64,000 nucleotides of DNA from Metridium senile (lineage: Eukaryota; Cnidaria; Anthozoa; Actiniaria; Metridiidae): positions 29,215,475 to 29,279,474 of the forward strand of contig OX459096.1 in the NCBI GenBank assembly GCA_949775045.1, in the 5' to 3' direction. Positions 33,901 through 48,900 of the stretch are shown piece after piece. Under the pieces are notes generated by a model. That model did not search any database. It was not told the DNA's origin and saw only the letters and a program-made list of their open reading frames with translations. Positions within the stretch are counted from its first letter, which is position 1. The number at the start of each line of letters is the position of its first letter. The position numbers were made by a program, and so were the translations under genes.

Positions 33901-36900
33901 ATTTAATTATCCATTGTTTCATTTATTCATTCATTCATTTATATATTTAATTATCTATTGTGTCATTTATTCATTCATTCATTTATATATTTAATTATCC
34001 ATTGTTTCATTCATTCATTCGTTCATTTATATATTTAATTATCCATTGTTTCATTTATTCATTCGTTCATTTATATATTTAACTATCCATTGTTACATTC
34101 ATTCATTCGTTCATTTATATATTTAATTATCCATTGTTTCATTTATTCATTCGTTCATTTATATATTTAATTATCCATTTTTTTATTTATTCATTCATTC
34201 ATTTATATATTTAATTATCCATTGTTTCATTTATTCATTCGTTCATTTATATATTTAATTATCCATTGTTTCATTTATTCATTCGTTCATTTATATATTT
34301 AATTATCTATTGTGTCATTTATTCATTCATTCATTTATATATTTAATTATCCATTGTTTCATTTATTCATTCACTTATCTATATATTTAATTATCCATTG
34401 TTTCATTTATTCATTCGTTCATTTATATATTTAATTATCCATTGTTTCATTTATTCATTTATTTATCTATATATTTAATTATCCATTGTTTCATTTATTC
34501 ATTCGTTCATTTATATATTTAATTAACCATTGTTTCATTTATTCATTCATTCATTTATATATTTAATTATCCATTGTTTCATTTATTCATTCATTCATTT
34601 ATATATTTAATTATCCATTGTTTTATTTATTCATTTATATATTTAATTATCTATTGTTTCATTTATTCATTCGTTCATTTATATATTTAATTATCCATTG
34701 TTTCATTTATTCATTTATTTATCTATATATTTAATTATCCATTGTTTCATTTATTCATTCATTCATTTATATATTTAATTATCTATTGTGTCATTTATTC
34801 ATTCATTCATTTATATATTTAATTATCCATTGTTTCATTCATTCATTCGTTCATTTATATATTTAATTATCCATTGTTTCATTTATTCATTTATATATTT
34901 AATTATCCATTGTTTCATTTATTCATTCGTTCATTTATATATCTAATTATCCATTGTTTCATTTATTCATTCATTCATTTATATATTTAATTATCCATTG
35001 TTTCATTTATTCATTCATTCATTTATATATTTAATTATCCATTGTTTCATTTATTCATTCGTTCATTTATATATCTAATTATCCATTGTTTCATTTATTC
35101 ATTCGTTCATTTATATATTTAATTATCCATTGTTTCATTTATTCATTCATTCATTTATATATTTAATTATCCATTATATCATTTATTCATTCATTCATTT
35201 ATATATTTAATTATCCATTGTTTTATTTATTCATTTATATATTTAATTATCTATTGTTTTATTTATTCATTCGTTCATTTATATATTTAATTATCCATTG
35301 TTTCATTTATTCATTTATTTATCTATATATTTAATTATCCATTGTTTCATTTATTCATTCATTCATTTATATATTTAATTATCTATTGTGTCATTTATTC
35401 ATTCATTCATTTATATATTTAATTATCCATTGTTTCATTCATTCATTCGTTCATTTATATATTTAATTATCCATTGTTTCATTTATTCATTTATATATTT
35501 AATTATCCATTGTTTCATTTATTCATTCGTTCATTTATATATCTAATTATCCATTGTTTCATTTATTCATTCATTCATTTATATATTTAATTATCCATTG
35601 TTTCATTTATTCATTCATTCATTTATATATTTAATTATCCATTGTTTCATTTATTCATTCGTTCATTTATATATCTAATTATCCATTGTTTCATTTATTC
35701 ATTCGTTCATTTATATATTTAATTATCCATTGTTTCATTTATTCATTCGTTCATTTATATATTTAATTATCTATTGTGTCATTTATTCATTCGTTCATTT
35801 ATATATTTAATTATCCATTGTTACATTCATTCATTCATTTGTTTATATATTTAGTTATCCATTGTTTCATTTATTTTGTTTGTTCATCCATCCATCTGTT
35901 TATTTATCCATAATTGTTTCATTCATTCATTCATTTTGTTCATTCATTCATCCATTCATTTATTTATTTATTTATCTATTTATTTATTTATTTATTTATT
36001 TTTTCATTAATTAATTCATTTTTAAATTTCAATTGCCCATTCATTCACTCATTTTACTCCTAAAATATCTGACAATTAAGAAAAGTTTCCTTTCTTCTTT
36101 AAGAGACAAGAAAAATATGCACTCAAGGCAAGAACAAACTATTAACTTACCAACATATTATACAAATTAATGGTCCTTCTTTCATCTTTTGTTTTTAAGG
36201 GTTATGGTGCGTTCATCTTCACATGTTATTCATGGCATGATCCCTGTCAGCAATATTTCATCAAACACTTATGGCCATGAGGAAGTAGTCCACTTTTTGT
36301 CCAAAGAGATTGGACTAGAATCACAGCTCAAGCTTATCACTTTGCCGACAGCTCCTGCAGAACTACTCAAAATTGACAAGGTATTTACTTTTTTGCGTGG
36401 GCGGTATTTTATTCCATAGGTGTTGACAGATAAGTTGAAAAGGTACGTGAGAAAGCGGAGGTCTGGTCTGCACAAGTCAACTATATAATGCTTTATTTTT
36501 ATTGTACAGCTTTATATCTGATGAAGAGTGGCTGGGATTGTGACAGATGGTGTATAATATATCTGATGTGGAGAAGATGTTATAAGTGCTATTATAAAAT
36601 TTACCATATTTATATCAGAGACAGAAACACACAAGTAAAAAAAATGTTAAACATATTTTATAATGTTGATTTAAAAAAAAAAAATGTTTTAGTAGATGCA
36701 TATAAAAATCAAATCCAGGAGGGTTGGGATGGGGTTTATGTCAATTTAATGGTTTTATTTAATTAAGTCCAAGATGCACAAATATTAAAGGAGGGTTTAT
36801 TTTACTGTATTTTATTAGCAAAACGTTATTATTTTTATTGAGCCTTTGGGATTATAGTGACCTAATTCTATATATATCTTTTTATTGAACAGCTTAAATG

Positions 36901-39900
36901 ATAACATCTGTTAAGGTCATAATATAAAAAATGTCAAATTCTTTATTATTTTCTCTTCTTTTTATTGTTAATTGTTTCGAGTTAATTGAAATTATAACCT
37001 CTGCTATCGACCTCTCCCATTGTATTTGTTTATTAGTGGTTATACTTGATACTTCATTTAAATTTTATAGCTAAAATCATTTATTGTATCCTATCCTATA
37101 TTTATAATCTCATCCTGTCATATTTGTTGATTTGTTGCATGCTCAAAGTCAAAATGAAATTCACATTTTGATGGCCGGGATCAATGCAATGATTTTGGCT
37201 AAAAAAAGAAATTTGCATGACACGTACAGGATCTTGGTTAATAATGTACCTACAAAAGCTGTTTGTTAATTTAATTTGTCTATTTGTTTGTTAATTTGTC
37301 TATTTGTTTATTCATTTGTCTATTTATTTATTCATTTGTTTATTTATCTATTCATTCAAATATTAATTTGTTCATTTATTCCTCTTTCGTTTATTAATGT
37401 ATTAATTTTCTTGCATTTATAATTTTTTCATTCATTCATCCATTCATTCAGAATTCATTTACTGATTTGTACCTTACTAGTAATCGGCTAGAGTACAAAC
37501 ACTAAAAGTGTGCAATACTTTGTACTATTTACCACTAAATAGTGTTGATTAAACAATAGAGAACAATAGAATTAGCATAATTTAGCATAATTTAGTGGTA
37601 TTTATGTTGCACACTTTTAGTGTTTGTACTCTACTATGTGCAATCACTAAATTATGACCAAAAGCTTTTAGTAATCATTAATTATTTAACAATATCGGTG
37701 GATCAGTAATAACCAAGACAGAGTCGAGGTTATTATTAACTGATTCACTGAGCCTGAGGTGGATAATTGTTTTAATATACATGATTATTTCAAAAAAAAA
37801 CCTTTTGTGAAGATAAACTTATCATTTCTCATATCGAAAAGCGCGGGAAACGCTGTAGGAGGCTATCGAGAAATAGTGTGAATTTCTCGACCAATCACCA
37901 TGCTCGCTTTTCTATGATCACCTGTGTATTTATACTAATATCATTTGTACATTCAAGGTTTTTCTCAAAGACGAGTATAAGGTTGGAATCATCTACATCA
38001 AAGAGGACCAGACAACAGAAGAGCAACTGTTCAACAACGAAGAGCACAGCAAAGCATTTGATGATTTCTTGGACCAGTTAGGAGATCGTGTCAGATTGAA
38101 AGGGTTTGGCAAGTACCGTGGAGGCCTGGATACTATCAATGACCTGACCGGTACCCACTCTGTTCATGCAACTTACGGAAATAAACAAATTATGTTCCAT
38201 GTGTCCACATTGCTGCCGTTTGAAAAGAAAGACATACAAAAGGTAATATAATTTTTCATATAATTTCTCACCCATGCACCTCGCTTTGCCTCCTCCGCAG
38301 GTAACCCACCGGAATTCGGACTTCCTTTCTATATTGGGCTTCCTTTGTCGAGAAAAAAGAGGATTTTGCCCGCGGAGGAGGCTACACCTCGCTTATCCTG
38401 TTCGCGTTTGGTTACGCATACGCCTTCTCAGTTCCTTCTTTATGTCTTCTATTGTCGCTAGTTTATTCCTACCATCTTGTCATATTTCACCCATTCATTC
38501 TTTATGACCACTTCTATCTTTGGCAGAACTTTGCATGCGTTTCATCCCATCCCATTCACTTGCTTGACTCCTTTTTCACTTGCTTGACTCCTTTTTCACT
38601 TGCTTGACTCCTTTTGTCTCATTTTTGATTGTCTTCTTCCTCCCCGCTTGTGCTTTATATCAACAAAACACTAAACAGCGCTCCTCCCTCTACTGTACTT
38701 AATTCATAGCCTGCGTAGCAATCCCACCGATTCACCACTTATCTGTCTTTTCCAATATCCCCTCCCTTCCCCCTTGCCTTCTCTGCTTCATCTTAGTGTT
38801 TATCTAAATCCTTTAAATGAGAGAGAATAAAACAGTTGTTATTATACCTTTTGTATAGCTGCAGAGAAAACGACACATTGGAAATGATATCGTGTGCATT
38901 GTGTTTCTGGAAGGCACGCAAACTAAGTTCGACCCGGAATGTATCAAGTCTAATTTCTTGCACACGTTTATCGTTGTACAAGTCGATGTCAAGGTCGATC
39001 CACATAGTTACAAAGTAAGTTATTTGATGAAGAATGTCATGAATATTACCCACGTCTGAATATATATGATCATTGATCCTAAAAGCCCGATGAGGGGGAG
39101 GAGGTCTCAGGGGTACGTACAAGTATCGGCTATGCTCATCGAAGATTTTGAAAAACATCCCTAAATGATATCTTGACCGCTTTTTTGTTTTCTTTGCTTC
39201 TATATTTCGCTATGACATTTCTTTATATTTGTCAAGGTTTCTGTAGTATCAAGAAACCAAGTTCCCCTATACGGACCTTCTCTGGTGGAAAAAGACTCTT
39301 TTACCAAGGTAAACTAATTCATGCCCCAGGCGAGAAAAAGGCACCGCTTTATACTGTGCGTCCACAGATTTTGTACTAGACACATTAGTACTCGCGTTAT
39401 ATTTAGCAGTTACTAGAGAAAGGTCTTTATCAGGCCGCGCACCAAAGGAGCATTGGAACTAGACCATTATATAGCCCCATGAAACCCAGTGTGGAGGACG
39501 CTTATATACCTGCAAATATAACGAATAGCCCCCTTAACAGTTCCCTGCGCCATCTTGAAAGGTAGCCGGGCCTTTGCATCGAAGCCAGACGACCGTCAGT
39601 TGAGCTTGCAGTGATACTGAAGACCTTTCAACACATTGCCGCGGGACAATTATTCACGTGTCTCTATCATTGCAAGTTCAACGTAGTCTCGCTTTGATGC
39701 AAAGGCCCGGCTACTTTTCAAGATGGCGCAGGGAACTATGAAGGGGACTATTTTGATAGAAGATCATAAAACCTTCGTGCAAGTTTTATTTTAATTATCT
39801 AGTAGCTTCTAGGAACTGAGAGATATACAAATATCATACAAATGATATCATTAATAATTGTTGTCAAATTGTCTTAACTTTATATTTCCATATGTCAGGG

Positions 39901-42900
39901 TCCTGAATTCAAAAGATGGATATTGAATAAAGTAATAAATGGAGAAATAGCTTCTCATAAAGCACCGAAATTTGCCAAATTACATGTAAGTCAGTGGACA
40001 TATAATTGTTGTTTTTCTCCGATAGATTACTTCGGTTTGCTCTGCACCATATAATCAACATCATTTTAATAACTCAGCATCAACATTACTGATCATTATC
40101 ATTAACATTATCATCATCATCCCTTCTTCGTCGCCATCATCATCATAACCACTATCCATTATCATAGTCATTAATATTTTTATCATTATTATCGTTATTT
40201 AGTTATTTAGCTATGCATGTATTTCTGTTTTGATTGTGTTTTATTTTTTAAATGTCACACTTATTTACGCATACATTCGTGCATGTTGTTTTTGGTGTAC
40301 ACATAACTGTTTTCTATACTAAACATTTCGCCGCACTCTTGATTGTTTTCCTTGCAGCAACGAACGCGGTATCAATTAATGAACGAGCTGTTAGACTCGG
40401 TAGAAAAGTCCTCGAGTGTCGAAAGGGAGAAAAGAGAGCCGCAGCCCTTCAGGTAAAACTATTTTGTTTATTTTGTGTTGCGTCGTTTTGTTTGTTATTT
40501 AATTTCACTTTGTTTCGTTGCTTGGTTGGTTTGTTCATATTTAAAAGAGTTTCTTAACTATGGTTGTTGTAACGCCAGGTCATGGCATGTTTATTTTTTT
40601 GCCGGTTTTCTCCTTTGCTGCTGCTTTATGCTGTTGTTTTGTGTTGTTTCGATTCGTTTCGTTTCGTTTCGCTTTGTATTTTGTTTTCATTTTGTCGCGT
40701 TTCGTAGCGTCGTGTAACGTCTAAGGAATTATGTTGCGCTGCTTCTGGCTGGGTTGTGCTGTGCCGTCTGGCATGCATTTCGCTGCATTTTGCGATATGC
40801 GTGTTTTGCTTATTTGTTTTTGCGTTGTGCTCTAAATGCGTTTCGTTGTGTTTTGTTTTGCGTTTCGGAGTGTTGTCTAGTGTTGCTATATATGTGTCGA
40901 CCGAGTGTGTTATGTACAACACACAACGTTTTCTAACTACTAACTTCTACCTTCCAGGGAACACGGCCGTATCAGTCAATCAAGCATCAGGTACTATAGC
41001 AATATATCAACAGCCCTTCTCCAATTTTTCCAGAAAATTGACGTTTATAGTTCATTTTTGTTTCAGTTCACAGGACAGTAATCCAGAAACCTTTGAAGTC
41101 GCTGATCAAGTACCTAAAGATTTCAGTGAATTACTGGGAAAACAGAAACAAACGGCCGATGTTCGATTTATTGTGGGTAGGTCTTTACCTCTATATATAC
41201 TGTATTCTCCATCTTCTTCTGGTTTAGCCCATATCTCCTTTGGTAGACTTCTTCTCCTTCTTCTTTTTCTGGAGGTTAACCCCTTATCCATCCCTAGTTG
41301 TTTTTCCAGTGTAGTCCACTTCAGGGAACGTTCATCAAAAAGAATCTGTTTCCTCATATCGTCATTGGGTGGTCAAGGCCTCTGCCATATCCATATCTTT
41401 ACTATGCTTTTGATAAATCAGACAATGCTTCTCTCAAAACAAGTTAAACTTACTGATGTGTCGTTTTTTAACTTATTTTCAGGCAAGACCCAGAAGAAAG
41501 TTTTTCTTGGCGTAAAACCAATAATGGCCGCTAAAAGCAGGTATTATCAATGTGTTACTTATCGAGAGATGGCTATTTTAACTTTTCAGAGAACGAGAAA
41601 GGCGTTCCGAATGCTCACTTAGTTTCTGAACTGAGCCATGATCCTTTGCGCCTCTAGTTTGTCATGTTTGTAGGCTTTTCACCGCGGGAGACAAACTTTC
41701 TAGGAATGGGTTTATAAAGACAGTGATGATAAGAGCAATAATGTGATCATCGTGCAAGATGATGGTTGCACTGATGTGGTGGTGATTGCAAGAGTAATCG
41801 TGTTGCTGATGGTGGTGATTAGCCTTCGTAAACAGACCCTTATTAGCGCTCGAAACGTCTCCCGCGAAGCGCTAATGAGGGTCTGTTTACGCAGGCTAGG
41901 TGGTGATATGATATATATAATTCAATATACTTATATAATTGTCATACGTTTTTTACATGAGCCTCTGGCTCGGATGTAAGGGCGACCTTATCCCACGTTA
42001 TGACTTTAATAAATTGATTGATTGATATGATGCTTGCGGTAATGATATCGATGATGACATTAGTGCATGGTGGTGATGCCGGATAATAATTGATGATTGT
42101 GGCGATAACGAAGGCGATCATTGGAAACAATGTGGGCGGTGACTATGTATAGTCATAGCTATAGGCCTGGAGCAAGGATGGCACAGTTGTTAGTGCGCGG
42201 CGTTATGCGCGAGAGTTTCCGAGTTCGATTCTCCTGCAGTGACCTCACATCCTTGTTTCGACTGCCCTCCTTTCCGTGTAGCTTTAAGTAACTTTAAATA
42301 CCCGTAAAATGTAGCACTGATGGAGAGAGGGGAGTAGATTAAAATGAGCGCATCGTCTTCCTAAGTCAGCCGTCGGTTACATTTTTTACGGTGTTACAAA
42401 TTTCATTATATTAACTTTAATTTGACGTAAAATAATGTTGTCTTTACTTTACTTTACTATGATGATCAAGTGCTGAACTGATTCTAATCTCTTCTTTAGT
42501 GTGTTCCAAAAGCTGCTTATCGACGATTCACCAACGGCCGTCGAACCTCCCTCCAACAAACTAGCTCAAAATGGCTCCACCTCTCCAACTCAGTCTACCC
42601 GCACAGCAACTTGGGGGATCACTGGCTCGATCCTGCCTGGTGTAACAAGAAGCAGAAAGTTCTCACTGAAAAAGAATTTGCGTTCACATAGTAGCGGTGA
42701 AGACGATGTTGTGCTGTCTTCCTACTCTGGACTTGATCAACATCCACAGAAAAATGGTGGACGACATAATGGCAAAGAAGCGGCTATTCATCAAGAGGTA
42801 AGAAATTTGGTTAATATAATTTGTTTGCATTACACAATGAATTGTATATTTTATTGTATAATGGGTTTTTGTGTAACCGACTGATATTTTTCAATTTTTA

Positions 42901-45900
42901 ACGTCTTAATTAATCTTGTAACCAGATACAAATGTGATACTATTTAATTCTCGACTTTCATGTTTATCTAGCACCGCTGTTATTTAACAAAATGCACGTT
43001 TGCACAGGCAGGGTTGCCTCAATTCAAAATATTGTTGAGCGATAATTTTGTTTCGTGGTTTGCTTTGAATTTGTGAAATATTAGTACAGCACACAAGGCT
43101 TAGCCTGTGCAAATGCTCTATTTGTCAAACATCAAAGAGGGTCGTACAGGGGTATTATCGTGATGCGTGTTATATAAGCTACTTTTATTTTCCGAGAAAC
43201 GTGAATTTAATAAATTCTTCTCCGTGATCCGTGACCCAAATGTTTTGCGTGACCCGTGAAGAACTTGAATCAATAACCGATATCCGTGATCGACGTACGT
43301 GATTTTGAGTTGCAAGACCTCCTTTGATTTATTTTATACCTTTTATTCAGTATTCACACTCCTTTTTTGACAAGTTTTTTTTATGTGTAAGAGTAGGGTA
43401 AAAGAGTGCGTTACTTCCATATTTTCGTGATTCGTGATTATGAAATTTTGACATCCGTGATCCGTAGTTTGCAATTTTTTTCGGCCGTGAACCGTGCCAG
43501 AGACCCCCTAGATACGACCCTCATCAAAGCGCTGCTAGATAACGTGAACGTGAACCAGGAATATCACTATCCCTTCGTTAAAATATTTTAGCACACAACT
43601 CTGCTCACATATATTTGCATTTATTTAATAAAATGCTTTATAAATGCTCAAAACGTATGGTTTTCTTATTGTGTCATACAGTATATCGTGGAAGATTTCG
43701 AGCCTGATGATTTTGATGCTCTTCTGATGTATCTTCATTGTGGTTCTTGTCATATAACAGCTGGTATATTACCTGGATTACTGTGTGCTGCACATCGGTA
43801 TGACATTAAAGAACTACAGCAAGTCTGTACGGACAGCATCGAACTTTGTTTAGATGAAACCACAGTAAGTATGCGAGTAAAAAGATTTTGACTCTTATAC
43901 GTATATACCTATTTCAAAAAAGGTTGTCGGAGAGAATTGGCGATTGGCTCTGGACTAGTTACGTACATGCAATAAAATTTGTTTCAAATAGACTATTTGT
44001 ATTATAGCGTCATACTACGACCAGTACCAGAATGCTTTGTCTACTTTCCTTTGTGAAATAAAAATCTGAATAAGAAATAAAATTCGTAAAGCATGCTGGT
44101 ACTGCCTACTGGTAGTAAATGACATATTCATGCAAATGGCCTATATAGGTTGTAATGTGTGTATGATTATGATCGTCGCGGAGAAATAAGCAATTTATGC
44201 AATTGCAATTATAGAAGCCCGAAAAAAATTAGGGACTTCATAGATTGTAAGTGAGAAACATATTATGAAACTGTTATGGGCACAAAGTTTCACTATACTA
44301 TTTCTTGCGCTAACGTTGGAACTAGATCGCTCCCTGGGTCGTATTGCTACGTTGTGGCAGTGGAAGTAGCCTGCGAAAACAGACGTTGTTCCGCTCCTCG
44401 TCCCCCTGCGTAACTAACGCAGGGGGACGAGGAGCGAAACAACGTCTGATTTCTCAGGCTACAGTGAGACGTTTCGTGACATCATGTGTGGCCACAGTAA
44501 AACGTCAAAATATATACTTGCGTTAATCTTTATTTTAAGAGTGACTGTCAGTAAGAACCAGACATATCGTGGCAAAAGTCGATTCATCTATTTTGTTCAT
44601 ATTTTGCAGTTCGATACCCTATCATGTTGTAAGAACTCCTGTGAACTTAGTTTAAAAAAATGTGTTTTCGTTTGGGAGAAATTTGAATTATTATGCGAGA
44701 AGGCAAATATGCTAATTCGACGACTCTGAAATAGAGACCACTCGGCGATCTCGTGCACAAAATACAAACAATATTTAACCTTAAAAACCTAATAACCTTT
44801 AAATATGCTATCTCTATATGCCTTATAGCGTATTTCAGACTTGTAGCTTTAACGATTAATTTTTGGCAGAATTTTGTTCAGGACACAGTTTTCATGAGCT
44901 AAAAAATACCCTCAAAACAGCCGCGAATTAAACTATGTTCGATATAACGGAATAGTTTGATATTCACTGTGTGTGAAGTTAAGATAATGTCTTAAAACAC
45001 TGCCGAAAAAAATTGCTAGGTTTTTATGTTTTGAAGTTGTTACAGTCGATCTAAGTTGCCTAAATTGGCTGTTTTTTACGATCATTTTTGCATAATTAGC
45101 AACGATAATGAGCGTCAAAACAATAATACTATTTGCAACAATCTTGTATTAAACGTATTTAACATTAGCAATGAGTCAATTTGTATTCCTTATTGTAGTT
45201 AGAACAATATTTATTCCAACTCGATATAAATCATGCATGTATTTTCGGGGTTTTAATGGTTTTGTAGCTTTTTGTTTATACAAAACCAAGGAGCATTGCG
45301 TGACAACTGGTAAGATAATTATCATTCTCACGTGTACAAGGTGCTTGGCAGCATTCTAATACCGGTAATGTAATATTTTGATTTCGTATTCTACACATTT
45401 GCTATAGCTGCCATGATTATAAAGTGCTGACATCCACAAAGCATTCATGTATGTATAAAAGCAGCTCTAATAATTAGAAAAATGTTTGTTCAAATTTATA
45501 CAAATGATTTTTGTGATCATAAATCAAAAGAACAGTAAATCTCCTATAGACCCTTTCATAAGTCCCTAAGTGTTGTGTTTTCCGCCGTTGACGTCCAATT
45601 TAATATTATTTTTGTTGAAATTTGTACAATATTCAAGAAATTGAGTTGTACCTCTAATAAACGGTCACCCTAGGGACTTTTCAAAGTGGCCGCTCAATAG
45701 ATGTTGGCTGATGAATAAAGGTTCGGCATAAATCTACATATATAAAAGGGGTGGAAATGGCAGGTTACGTTACTTATCGGTTATTTTAATAAATCTGTGT
45801 CTTTTAAATAAAAGAAAATACATTAATTTTGAGCATTGCTCTTTAGACTTTCTCAAAGTCCGGTTTTTTTCGTATTGGTTTCTCTCGTTTATCTCGTTTA

Positions 45901-48900
45901 TCTCTCCTTTATCTAGTCGTTTAGCGACCCGTCAAAATAAAGAGTGTATAGTCGACTTGTAGCAAGTCTGCCAAATATTGCAATTAGAAACTGCATTATT
46001 TGTTTATATAAGCATCGCATTATTGCTAAAATAACGTACTACTCAAACCTGTGTTTCGTTTCTTACAAAAGATATAAAATAAAACATTTATACTGGAGTT
46101 TTTATCAGAAATAAGATCGGTCATTATCTTGTAAATTTCATGTTGTAGACTTTAAAGATGGGATCAGACAATCTGCTCTCAAAGAACAACTACCGGTATA
46201 TCTATCTTCTATCCAAAAACACTACTACTATTCTATTCTACTATTATACAATTTTGCTATATTGAAGGAATTGTGTTGTGAGTCTCATGCATTATATAAT
46301 ATTTTTTTATGACTTCTATCAGATTCATTTTAGTATTTCAAAGGGCAGTATCTAAAAGTCTTGCCATATCTATTTTTAGTAACACTCGCACGAGGATATA
46401 ATTGGCTTTGTATAAACAAAACGATCCGGATCAAAACCCCGAAAATACATGCATGATTTATATCGAGTTGGAATAAATATTGCTCTAACTACAATAAGGA
46501 ATACAAATTGACTCATTGCTGATGTTAAATACGGTTAATACAAGATTGTTGCAAATAGTATTATTGTTTTGACGCTCATTATCGTTGCTAATTATGCAAA
46601 AATGATCGTAAAAAAACAGCCAATTTAGTCAACTTAGATCGACTGTAACAACTTCAAAACATAAAAACCTAGCAATTTTTTTCGGCAGTGTTTTAAGACA
46701 TTATCTTAACTTCACACACAGTGAATATCAAACTATTCCGTTATATCGAACATAGTTTAATTCGCGGCTGTTTTGAGGGTATTTTTTAGCTCATGAAAAC
46801 TGTGTCCTGAACAAAATTCTGCCAAAAATTAATCGTTAAAGCTACAAGTCTGAAATACGCTATGAGGCATATAGAGATAGCATATTTAAAGATTATTAGG
46901 TTTTTAAGGTTAAATATTGTTTGTATTTTGTGCACGAGATCGCCGAGTGGTCTCTATTTCAGAGTCGTCGAATTAGCATATTTGCCTTCTCGCATAATAA
47001 TTCAAATTTCTCCCAAACGAAAACACATTTTTAAAAACTAAGTTCACAGGAGTTCTTACAACATGATAGGGTATCGAACTACAAAATATGAACAAAATCG
47101 ATGAATCGACTTTTGCCACGATATTTCGAATTTGTCTGGTTCTTCCTGACAGTCACTCTTAAATACAAAATCGTTATTAAATATTACTGATTAAATAGAC
47201 AAGAGTCACCCTCTAAAAATCAGGGCTCATTTCCCACAATGGGACTCCAGGGTTTCTACAAAATGACAGGAGTTTTAAAGGGTGCTTTTGTTTTGTGTAG
47301 ATATATACGCTGCTGCAGTCAATGGAGCAGTGTACAAGATACCCTGAAGTACAACAGATGCTACAGAACAAGGTATGAAACGGTTTTTTTAGAAAATTTT
47401 ATTGCATACTTTGCTTTTGAGAGGAGCTTGTTGTATCAAGGACTAATGACATTGCTGCACAACATGCTGCAATATGAATATTATCTGTAACCATAATGTG
47501 ATATGTTATATTTATATTAAACCATTGCTTATTTTTCAGGTTGATGTATATCTTCAGGAGAACAAGCTTATTAAACTGGATGCAAAGCCAACTAGTTTAT
47601 TGTCTGAGAAAAATCTGAAACTCATCTTAACAAGTGTTGCAAAGGTCAGTATAAATGCAAATGATTTTTGAATGTTAACTTTGTAAACACAATATATGTA
47701 CAAAATGAAAGAAAAAGTTACAAAATTGAAGGAATTTATTTCAATCTGAAAGTGACATACTATACTCTGAAAATGAAAAAATAATAATATTATAGATTAA
47801 CGGGTTAGCTCAGTTGGGAGAGCACGGCCTGTTAACTGGGAGGTCAGGGTTCAAACCCTAGCCGGACCATCACTCAGGGTCGTAAAATAATTGAGGAGAA
47901 TGTTATAACTTTGTATTTATTTCGGTTTATAATTGTTAGGCTTCGCGTCCTCTCGGATAAGGACGTTAAATCGAAGGTCCCGCCTCTCCACTCACACACT
48001 AACCATAAATCGGGGGGACGTAAAAGAACGACTGAGGACACAGGTCATGACCATCCTCAGTAAAAGGCCTACACTTACACTAATTTATACTAATTACTAA
48101 CAGCTTATTATAATGTGTAAAGCGCATTTGAATATATACACATAGAAAGTGCGCTATATAAATGCATTATCATTAGCATTATCATTAATACAAATTGAAA
48201 GTTGCTTTATCCTAATTACAATTGTTTTTCTTTGTTTAAAGGGAAATGAAATTTCGAAATTCAATGCTATTATTGAATGGGCAAAAGGACAAAGCATGAA
48301 AATGGGTATGTTCAATTTATAATACTAATTATTAACCAATATGTGTAAGCATGCTAATTTGGCTTTCCACATCATTGGGTAACGTCATATAACTGGATAA
48401 TATCAATATCATCTTCATTATGTAATCAATTATTACAACTATCATTAGCATGAATGAAAGAATGCATGAAATAATGAATGAAAGAACAAAGTGATGAATG
48501 ATAAAATGAGGAATATGGTGTGGATGTAGGGGAAGTGTGAGAGAGGATACATTGTAAAAAGTGAAGATTTTGCTGTTAGAAAATGGAAGACCCCATGGGT
48601 CCACATCTGGGGGATGGACACGATGGACACGATGGATTAATACATTGAAAAATTAAAAATGCAATGGATGGGATAGTGGTTGAATGGGAAAGAATGGAAG
48701 AAAGGAGGGAATGGATAAATATATGAATTGGTCATTTAGCAGACTAGTGTTAGCCTGCATCACATCTGGACATGACGCAGGCTAACTTGTGAGTGCTTCA
48801 GAAGCGAAAATAAATGAATTACTAAGGCTGCGTTCATTATGTATGGCAGAGGGGGGGGGGGGGGGGGGGGGGAAAGGGGGCAGGTGAAAGTTTTAAATGC

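Noticed and set aside
32795..35880. CRISPR-like regular array
   Set aside because: The period is regular but there are no unique spacers, the unit is AT-rich simple sequence, and the context is a eukaryotic intron.
40472..40936. Plus-strand frames rich in Cys/Phe ([11 protein letters not shown] and similar)
   Set aside because: This is a T/G-rich low-complexity intron with TTTCG pentamers between exons 7 and 8. The frames have no family likeness, and the longest one only runs on into exon 9.
47803..47876. tRNA-Asn gene
   Set aside because: A and B boxes are present, but acceptor and anticodon stems do not pair and a SINE body follows directly.
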